Shown here: positions 56,185 to 64,000 of the stretch, one piece after another
How the letters are laid out: every line of letters starts with the position of its first letter
How positions within the stretch are numbered: position 1 is the stretch's first letter
Assembly (NCBI GenBank): GCA_009760885.1
Contig: CM019719.1
Span: 32,118,084-32,182,083, forward strand
From: Achatina immaculata
Taxonomy: Eukaryota; Mollusca; Gastropoda; Stylommatophora; Achatinidae
DNA length: 64,000 nucleotides
Direction: 5' to 3'
The notes under the pieces: model-generated
Databases searched by the model: none
What the model was told of the DNA's origin: nothing
The model's input: the letters and a program-made list of their open reading frames with translations, nothing else
Made by a program: the position numbers and the translations under genes

Positions 56185-56315
56185 AACATTGTTAAGAGAG
56201 GCCAGTTTAGTAGGCATAAAATCCCTTGATAAGGTTGAAAAGCTTGCCGAAAACAGGACAACTTGGCGAAGTACCATGCGAGCCCTATGTGAAACTTAAT
56301 GGCATAGGAAGGATG
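56185..56315 (+). mobile_element. LINE 3'-end fragment (family C)
   Basis: A plus-strand copy of the last 130 bp of the family at 31906-32545 (AGAGAGGCC, GTTGAAAAGCTTGCCGA, ACCATGCGAGCCCTATGTG), ending GGCATAGGAAGGATG. Confidence 0.8.
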
Positions 56316-56649
56316 TAAGATGTATTATGCTAGGAACAGACTGAAATGTCAATATACATTTTGCTTTAGAAGTCCACTTGTGAATCATTCAGCCAAACCA
56401 TAGCCAGGCAAATAATTGTAACTAACTTCCACAAAGTGCTCTTTAGAAACTACCTGGCTTCAAAACACATTCTGCTAACTTTGACTTACCCCAGGAAGAG
56501 AGCATGGATGGGAAAACTCATGCATGTATGAAGAACTAATGCTGATGGCAAGATTTGTCTCCTTACAAATTATTTATACTGTACAAATGGAGTAAATTAA
56601 CAGCAAATCTACCATGCGTGTAGTGATAAATTTAATGCATTGAGAATCA

Positions 56650-57160
56650 GAATCAGTGTGGCAGATAAAAGGGATGGTGACTGCAGTAAAACTGGTTTAA
56701 ATAAATAAGGTTGATAGAGGTGTATGGTGCAGTTTTACAAAGTGAGGGAGGGAGTGAGTAAGGTGAGAAATAAACGAATAGAAAGTATGAGAATGTATAA
56801 ATGAAAAACATACAACATCCGATATTTCGGCGTGAGCCTTATTCTATCTACCTTAGAATCAGTGTGGCAATTATGTGATATGAGTAAATGAGAAACACAG
56901 AGTGAAATCTCTGTTGAGGTCTGTAATTGTCTTTTTTTTTCACTCTAACAAGAGTCTTGATTTTTTCCCCTGCATTCTCGTTACAGTTATTGTAAGACCA
57001 GCATTATATGCCGTAACTTCATACAAAATGGACTTCTTTTCGATAAGTTTTTAGTATATTTATGTGTTGTTTTGTCCTTGATAAAGCCATTGCTGCCAAA
57101 ATATTTGGTCATTTCTCATTTCAGCCTGTGCCATTTTGTTATCTCATTTTATTCTTTCTT
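56650..57160. repeat. Penelope-like terminal relic with inverted hairpin pair
   Basis: 56660-56740 resembles 30140-30250. The minus-strand hairpin AAGGCTCACGCCGAAATATC (56821-56845) matches the Penelope pLTR hairpin at 26791-26805. A plus-strand hairpin at 57076-57107 reads CCTTGATAAAGCC-ATT-GCTGCCAAAATATTTG. No RT sequence lies between them. Confidence 0.5.
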
Positions 57161-57569
57161 CTATATATGCAAATATAAATATTAATATTCCAAAATATGG
57201 CATGCAATTCTAAAGACTGACAACCCGGGATAAACAAGAAGTACATGAAATATTGAACTACCTACACAGATTCTAGGCCAGGGTCTCTCAATATAAGATC
57301 TGCAAGGGTTCCGCTAAAGATTGTAACTGAAAAATCCCTCCTAGGCACTTCTTGTGGATCCCTAGGGCTTAGTTACATGCTGTTGTTTTTGTTCAAGAGA
57401 GACTGGATGAAAAGTCATTTTTAGTTCCACTAAGGGGAAAAAGACCCTACTCTTGCATATGCTGTGTACCACAAGCCATACCTGATTAACACTTTGTATA
57501 CTATACATTTGTTATTCTTTCTTTTTGGGGGCATTATACTGGATAAACAATTTTCTGCCTCACTAGTGA

Positions 57570-59110
57570 CTTTATTTATGCACAAAAAGACAAAGAAGTG
57601 AAGGAATTATGCTGTCAAGATACACATCAGTACTATGACAACTTAGCAGAAGCAGCAGAGAAAGCAGCATATGCAAATGACATGAAAACCATATACAAAA
57701 TCACAAAGCAGATGACAGGTAACTTCAGCATAAGATGTGAGAATGCAATAAGGACACATAAGGGACAACTGATCAGTGTAGAAAGAGAAAAATTGAAAGA
57801 TGGAGGGAACACTTTAACGCCCAACTGAACAGAACACAAGCAGCACAAACAACAGACGTACCTGAAGCAAAAAACGGAACTAAACATAAATACAGGACCA
57901 ATAACAATAAGTGAAGTAAAGGAGGCAATAAAGAAGCTAAAATTAGACAGGGCACCAGGTGAAGATGAAGTGACTGCTGAAATGTTGAAAGCAGAAGAAA
58001 CAGAAACCCAAAACAACTCTGCCGGATACTACAACAAATTTGGAATCTAGAAAAAGCTCCAGAGGAGTGGAAAACTGGCCTTATAGTAAAACTACCAAAG
58101 AAGGGTGACCTCAGAGATTGCGGGAACTGGAGAGGCATTACTCTACTGCTACTCACCAGTAAAGTATTTTGCAGAATAATCATCAACAGAATTGTACCAA
58201 CACTTGAGGGAAAACTTTGGAAAGAGTAGGCAGGATTTAGGAAAGGAAGATCATGCATAGACCACATATTTGTACTTAGACAAATATTAGAACAGGCAAA
58301 TGACTGGCATAGCACAACATATGCACTGTTTATAGATTTTGAGAAAGCCTTTGACAGTGTCAACAGAGATGCATTGTGGAAAATTCTAAGATGGCATGGC
58401 CTTCCCCATAAGATAGTGAATGTAATCAAAGCCTTATACGAGGGTTTTCAGTGCAAAGTGATCTGTGGAGAACATACCTCCAGCAGCTTTAGGATACAAA
58501 CAGGAGTGAAGCAGGGATGTGTATATCACCAACATTATTTATTTTGGCAGTAGACTGGTTAATGAAGGAGGCAACATCAGACAAACGCAGAGGATTACAA
58601 TGGACCCTTGACACAGTGCTGGAAGACCTTGACTTTGCGGACGATATTTGTCTACTATCAAGCAGCCACAAAGATATGCAAGATAAAATAAACAAGCTAA
58701 CTCAGAATGCAAACAACATAGGATTAAAGATCAACATAGTAAAGACAAAATTAATGAAGCAAAATGTAAACAACAGAAATGTACTCAGAGCAGATAGCAA
58801 GTTAGTGGAGGAGGTCAACGAATGTGTATATCTTGGCAGTAGAGTAGTAGAAAATGGAGACAGCACAGAGAACATCAACAGCAGACTTGTTAGAGCAAAC
58901 CAGCCTTTTTTTGCAATGCTGCAGGCTATATGGAAATCTAAAAACTAAGCATGAATATGAAAATCAGGATATTTAAGAGTAATGTTCTAAGTGTACTACT
59001 CTATGGAAGTGAATACTGGGAAATCACCAAAACCGTAGAAAAAAAGCTGAATTCTTTCAAGACTAAATGTTTAAGAAGAATTAGAAAAATATTTCCAAGG
59101 GTTCCATGCT
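57570..59110 (+). mobile_element. LINE RT relic (related to family C)
   Basis: Frameshifted RT domain: APEEWKTGLIVKLPKKGD, LRDCGNWRGITLL, FRKGRSCIDHIFVLRQILEQ, LFIDFEKAFDSVNRDALW (motif A, about 58327-58380), IQTGVKQGC (motif B, about 58497-58520) and LDFADDICLLSS (motif C, about 58627-58662). The longest open piece is 58517-58948. The end EKKLNSFKTKCLRRI resembles EKKLDSFENKCLRKI of 31906-32545. 3' end missing. Confidence 0.87.
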
Positions 59111-60160
59111 AGGGTTTGAGAAAGCCTGCTCAAGACTAATACAGACATACATGTAAGTATCTCATTTTATTATTTCCTTCCATTCCATTCTTCCTACTTT
59201 TATTTTTACACAGCTAAATGCATAAAGAGATCTTCAACATCATTTACATCAAACTCTTCCACCACAGACATACTGTTTGGAAATAATGGAACAACTGAAA
59301 AAAAGATCTGTGTATCCCACCATTTGGCGAAAAGGAAAAATGAGTGGAAACTTGTAAAACTGGGCATTGGAAAGTCAGAGTATAAAGCTGCATCTATACT
59401 TTAATCTTCCACAGCTTCCTTTTCCTCACCATTTTATTTTCATCCTGTGCTGCTTCATATTTTCTTCTGTTCTTAAATTCTTTGTTCTATTAACCCCAGT
59501 ATAAAATTTATTTTTTTTTGTGCTTAATTTAACCACTGTTCAAATTTATGCTTAATGCCATCATTAAAACTGACAAAAAACAACAATGTAGCAAATGTGT
59601 GTGTGTGTGTATTTTGGCTGTATGTTTCTAGCACTGGTTGATGAGTGGAAAGCACCAGGACATTTCTGTGCTTCTTATGTTATCAGAAATTTATTTTTGA
59701 GACTATGTGTGTTGTAATGTGTGTTGTGATGTCATATACTTGCAAGAAGTAAATTGAAGTAGCCATGGTTGTAACTGCTTGAACCAAATACATTGTGCAG
59801 TCATAGTGACAGACTCTATTCAAATCATGCTCTATGAGATCTACAGGAGCATGGTTTGCATGAACTGGGTCAATCCACTTGCAAACTCTCTGGTCGTAGA
59901 CCTCACGTGGATTTACCATCCTCAGCAGGTCACACTAAGAAGCTGGCCATCTGGCTCACTGGAAAGACCCCCGTGCATGGTATACCGAGACTGGACAAGA
60001 TAAGATATCACAATGCCTGATATGGACAAATCTTTGGAGGAGGGGGGGGGGAATGAAGAGCTGCAGTGGGAGAATACCCCCATAGAATGAAGGAACTTAG
60101 GGGTGAGTCAAGGGTTAAGAAAGGAAGGGTGTGTTCCTCTGAGGCTGGAAGCAATAAACC
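59111..60160. other. Intergenic, nothing recognised
   Basis: Short (GT)n run at about 59596-59611; no gene or element identified. Confidence 0.5.
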
Positions 60161-60366
60161 TACAATCAATGTGTAAGCTGGACACCCACAATCAATGTAT
60201 AACAAGGACACCCACAATCAATGTATAAGTTGGACACCCACAATCAATGTATAACATGGACACCCACAATCAATGTATAAGTTGGACACCCACAATCAAT
60301 GTATAACACGGACACCCACAATCAATGTATAACATGGACACCCACAATCAATGTATAACATGGACA
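60161..60366. repeat. Minisatellite, 26-bp unit, about 8 copies
   Basis: Units contain GACACCCACAATCAATGTAT followed by AA(C/G)(A/T)(T/A)G-like variants. Confidence 0.94.
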
Positions 60367-61892
60367 ATCAACAGAGTGAGAGAAATTTGAATGAAGCTGG
60401 TAATTTATATAAGCGTTACTTTTATTTACATGAAAGTTCATATAACATGACTATTTTCATTAAAAAAATACTGACTTTTAACTGACATTATGTCAACAGT
60501 CAGGCTTTAATCATGTTAACCTTATCAATGGCAGCATGGTTATATTCTCAAAACTATCTTATTCATATCTTGAAAAGTTTAAAGAAAGGACATTCATAAT
60601 GATTCACAAAATAGGCATTTCAGTGTTTCAAATGATTCACAAGTAAATAAGACATGATATATAAATATTAGTCTTTCTAAACATGGCATACAGATCTAAA
60701 GACCGACAACCTGGGACAAGGAAGAAACTGATAAAAAGTTTGCCTGCACAGACTCTAGACAATTCAGAAATGTAATAGATTAGTAATAAATAAATATCCA
60801 AAATACACTATCATTAATGTAATAGTTGTTCAGATAAAACTCATAAATTTTGAGCATATATAAATCCTTAACCCAATTTTCCCAGGACTCGAAAATCTCA
60901 AACAAGCAACAGGCAACAAGTAAATGAAACAATAATGTGAACAGTGTGTCAAGTGTGAAAATGTTTCAAATTTAAAAGCATGCAGATGATAAGATCAGAT
61001 AAGAGTTTTTGTCCAAGCTTATTATGTACCGAAATTCAGCTTCTTGATTTTTTACCACACTTACTGAATCATGTGTCCTGGCTGGACAAAGAGACGCTTC
61101 GGGTCTAGAAGGCACTAAATTCATAACATTTATTAGGGATGCACTGAATATGAGTTTGAAGCATTTGGTCAAATGCAAATATTTGATTTTCTGAGTGTCT
61201 GAATAAGAATTCAAATATGAAAAGTAGGATTCTCAGGAATGGAGAAAATTGCTAAAAATGCGAATATAAAAAAATGAGGCTATAATTACTGCCAGAAATT
61301 TTACATCACAAATTTAGAATTATTTACTTCTTATACACATTCTTATACAGATTCAGAAGTCTGCAGATATATACTGAATATAAAACACAAATTACCAGTT
61401 TTGACACTTCAATTTCCTGTTAGATTTACTATGAGAGAAATATGTATAATTTGTCGCTGATGTTTTTCAACTCCCCAAAGAAATATAGTTTCAAGTATTA
61501 CAAATTTTCTTATTTGAACTTTCTTTCAAGTACCACAAATTTTTAAATTCATTTGATTCAGCCAAAAAGTAAAATCAAAACACAAATTCAGCATTACCTC
61601 TAAAATTTAACCAACAATCGACTTCTTAGAATGGGAAATAAAGTTGTGCGGTAAGCATAAAAATAACATCGGATAGTGACAATCTTAAGGAAGCCATACT
61701 ACAGAATGCTTTCAAAACAGAAGCAGGCAGGACGGAACCGATTGTGTTATAGTAATGAAAGGCTCACGGTCAACAAGAAGAAAGGCCAGTGCAGTACAAA
61801 GAATTATAAAGAAGTTTATGACATGCAAGCAACAGTCTGTGAACATTAAGTGCAAGACAAAAAGTACACATCAATTTAACTAGACTTGATGG
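60367..61892 (-). other. 3' flank / possible 3' UTR of the WD40 gene
   Basis: Lies downstream of the minus-strand WD40 stop. Candidate minus-strand AATAAA signals (TTTATT on the plus strand) occur near 61131 and 60420 but cannot be ranked. No other element recognised. Confidence 0.4.
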
Positions 61893-62047
61893 TCAAAGCG
61901 TGACTTCCCACAGGAACAGTTCATTGTGACTCACTGTCAGCAGACTGGTCCCCTTTGGTGAAAACTTCACAATGGTGACACCATCACTGTGGCCGGTAAA
62001 GTCTTGGAAGCTCCCCTCATGGTAATCCATTAACTTCAGTAGACGCT
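61893..62047 (-). CDS. WD40 gene terminal exon
   Basis: Encodes RLLKLMDYHEGSFQDFTGHS through LFLWEVTL and a stop. Acceptor TTTTCACCCACAG. Immediately upstream on the gene strand lies the 44-bp minisatellite at 62061-62282. Confidence 0.87.
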
Positions 62048-64000
62048 CTGTGGGTGAAAAGATTTATCAGATGCTGTCATCTGAAGTGTTTTAACTAGTA
62101 AGGATATTTATCAGATGCTGTCATCTGAAGTGTTTTAACTAGTAAGGATATTTATCAGATGCTGTCATCTGAAGTGTTTTAACTAGTAAGGATATTTATC
62201 AGATGCTGTCATCTGAAGTCTTTTAACTAGTAAGGATATTTATCAGATGCTGTCATCTGAAGTGTTTTAACTAGTAAGGATATCATTAAAAAACACACAC
62301 AAAAAAACAAACTAAAATTAATTTCCAAGCCCATTCTTCAAAACATAAAAACAAAAACCAGACCCCAAGACTATTATTGAGCAACATTTCTCTGATAACT
62401 GACTGATAAACCAGCTTCTCCTTAAGTAATCAAGCTAGTGATTTTTATGTAATCTAACTATAGCGAACTATACCTGATATCCCCAGTGCAATCAAAGCTG
62501 AATCGGGAGACACATCCATGCACAGACTCCAGTGTGTCAGGTTGACTGTTCTAACAACCTGTAAGATGTTGAAAAACACTATATATACATATGTCAGGAT
62601 CCGTTAAAGGGCATTATAATTAATAGATGTCAGGCTCCATTAATGAGCATTATAACCAATATATGTCAGGATCCATTAATGAGCATTATAATTAATATAT
62701 GTCAGGATCCATTAATGAGCATTATAACTAATATATGTCAGGATATGGGTGACACGATTCTATACTAATAAAATCATGTATTATGAAATGTTACTTTTTT
62801 CTTTTCTTTTTTTTTTTTTTTTTGTAACACACAGAGTAAAAGAAAGTTGCCTTTAATTTACAAATAGACCTAATATCAGAAAATGCCACACCTGACAAAT
62901 GCTATTTTGTACATACATATGTAAATCTTTGCACTTTCAAGTTCCATGTGACAGCTAATGGGACTTTTCTTATGAAGACAAATGATGTATTAAAAAAAAA
63001 AAGAGTAACACACCTTCCTTTGTGTGAGACTGTAAAACTGTATGACTTTTTCCATGCCGTAGCCAGTGTACACAACAGTATCTGCATCGTCTGGTGAGAA
63101 CTTGGCCAGGGTTGGTGGCAGCCAGTAGTAATGGCTCTAGGAAAAACAATATGAATCATTTTAAAATATAACATGAGAAAACAACAGGAATATAACTAAT
63201 TTTAAAATTTCAGCTTGTCACAATAAAATATCAGGTGCACTGTATTTTTGAAAATACTAAATGTTGGAACTGTAATAAAACTAAGATTGGTTTGCAATCT
63301 CTTCAATTTCTGTTACAGTGGAGCCAATACAGATTTTTTGTTTTTTAGATGTGGACTTCTCTCATTAAAATAAAGCAATAAATAGAACCCAGATGATGCT
63401 AAGATTTAAAAAAAAAAAATCCTTCTATGGACCCTCAGGGCGTCCACAGACCCCAAGTTGAAAACCACCAACTCAAGCATTTCCCCAAGGCTTCAGGACA
63501 CAGAAAAAGCCACGTGGGCTGGCTAACCTTGCTTCACTCATCACACCGAGCACTGTAATGCTCGCATTGGTCTTCAGTTAATAGGCACAGACATCAGAGG
63601 AATGGGCATAAGAGAAATTGTGTGGTTCCATGACACTGAAAACCAAATACTTTTTATGAACCAAGCCCTCTCCCTAATCCCCCAAATCTTTTTCCCCCCT
63701 CTTAGACAAATGCAACATATACCCAAAACTGTACTAACTGACTTGATGCATAATAAAATCTAACTTCTGTGTTTCTTGCCATGACTTGTGAACATAACTT
63801 GTATCATGATTAACGTAAACATTACTCCTGTAACATGAGAAGGTAAATTAACAAGTTTAACAATATCATGATGATGATGATGCTCACTGCGTCATGTTTT
63901 GAAACTTTGGATCCATCTGGCATGACGGCAGGTGCAGGAAACGTTAGCCAATCAACCAGCTCGCAGAAATCTTTTGACCAATCAGCAGACCAAACACTGA
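61893..64000 (-). CDS. WD40-repeat protein, last four exons (WDR90/POC16-like candidate)
   Basis: Exons on the minus strand: 64000(edge)-63888, 63136-63014, 62558-62474 and 62047-61893 (stop complement at 61893-61895). GT-AG introns with phases agreeing. The readable C-terminus has SADWSKDFCELVDWLTFPAP, HYYWLPPTLAKFSPDDADTV, a YTGYGMEKVIQFYSL blade, HWSLCMDVSPDSALIALG, and a final blade FTGHSDGVTIVKFSPKGTSL ending NELFLWEVTL. GH...D...FSP...W spacing is that of WD40 blades. WDR90/POC16 (centriole/cilium-associated) is my best guess from the closing blades, but another large WD40 protein is possible. Convergent with DUOXA. 5' part outside the window. Confidence 0.8.
62061..62282. repeat. Minisatellite, 44-bp unit, 5 copies, beside splice acceptor
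   Basis: Near-identical units with ATTTATCAGATGCTGTCATC and TGAAGTGTTTTAACTAGTAA. Each contains the palindrome CAGATG-CTGT-CATCTG. The array edge is about 14 bp from the last exon of the WD40 gene. Confidence 0.95.
62474..62558 (-). CDS. WD40 gene exon
   Basis: Encodes VVRTVNLTHWSLCMDVSPDS and ALIALGIS, ending one base into a Glu codon. Acceptor CATCTTACAG, donor GTATAG. Confidence 0.85.
62591..62745. repeat. Minisatellite, 36-bp unit, about 4.3 copies
   Basis: Units contain ATGTCAGGATCCATTAATGA and GCATTATAATTAATAT. Lies in a WD40-gene intron, 33 bp from an exon. Confidence 0.93.
63014..63136 (-). CDS. WD40 gene exon
   Basis: Forty-one codons (SHYYWLPPTLAKFSPDD...FYSLTQRK) between TTTTTCCTAG and GTGTGTTA, phase 0. 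Confidence 0.85.
63888..64000 (-). CDS. WD40 gene exon, partial at window edge
   Basis: Open minus-strand frame from the window edge to the donor (GTGAGC on the minus strand, complement at 63882-63887), encoding DWSKDFCELVDWLTFPAPAV and MPDGSKVSKHDA. Ends in phase 0, matching the next exon. The upstream boundary is outside the window or ambiguous. Confidence 0.72.

Overview
This is invertebrate animal nuclear DNA. The genes are split by many GT-AG introns of 0.4-6 kb, the sequence is AT-rich, and the introns and intergenic gaps are full of retrotransposons, DNA transposons and minisatellites. The mix (Penelope-like element, I-clade LINEs with RNase H, several APE-type LINE families with short-motif tails, Tigger, mariner, piggyBac-like elements and a tRNA-derived SINE) fits a mollusc, perhaps a gastropod. 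That placement is inference; no gene fixes the species.

Three cellular genes can be read. (1) Positions 112-16601, + strand: the 3' part (8 exons, about 376 residues) of the gene for RNA polymerase III subunit RPC5 (POLR3E). Its 5' exons lie left of the window. (2) Positions 33411-55678, + strand: a complete 10-exon gene for a dual oxidase maturation factor (DUOXA/moladietz family), 457 residues, with every splice phase agreeing. (3) Positions 61893-64000, - strand: the last four exons of a WD40-repeat protein, perhaps WDR90/POC16-like, running off the right edge. Genes 2 and 3 are convergent. The three genes have no evident functional link.

Layout. 1.6-3.6 kb: TTAA-flanked piggyBac-like non-autonomous elements, one probably nested in another. 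6.3 kb: foldback MITE. 7.3-11.1 kb: decayed Tigger/pogo transposon carrying a nested TTAA element and a SINE. 14.1-15.2 kb: minisatellites. 17.4 kb: SINE with target-site duplication. 18.5 and 20.9 kb: minisatellites, the second split by a LINE fragment. 23.1-26.9 kb: Penelope-like element with RT and GIY-YIG domains and a 14-bp target duplication. 27.5-32.5 kb: LINE graveyard with nested insertions. Inside the DUOXA introns: a mariner relic, another TTAA element, an RNase H LINE fragment, two abutting minisatellites (43.1-44.3 kb), and a full-length but dead LINE (48.2-51.5 kb) inserted into an older LINE. 56.6-59.1 kb: Penelope-like terminal relics and a LINE RT relic. 60.2-62.7 kb: more minisatellites, one directly against a splice acceptor of the WD40 gene.

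No tRNA, rRNA or CRISPR array was recognised by eye. Promoters and poly(A) sites could not be assigned reliably.
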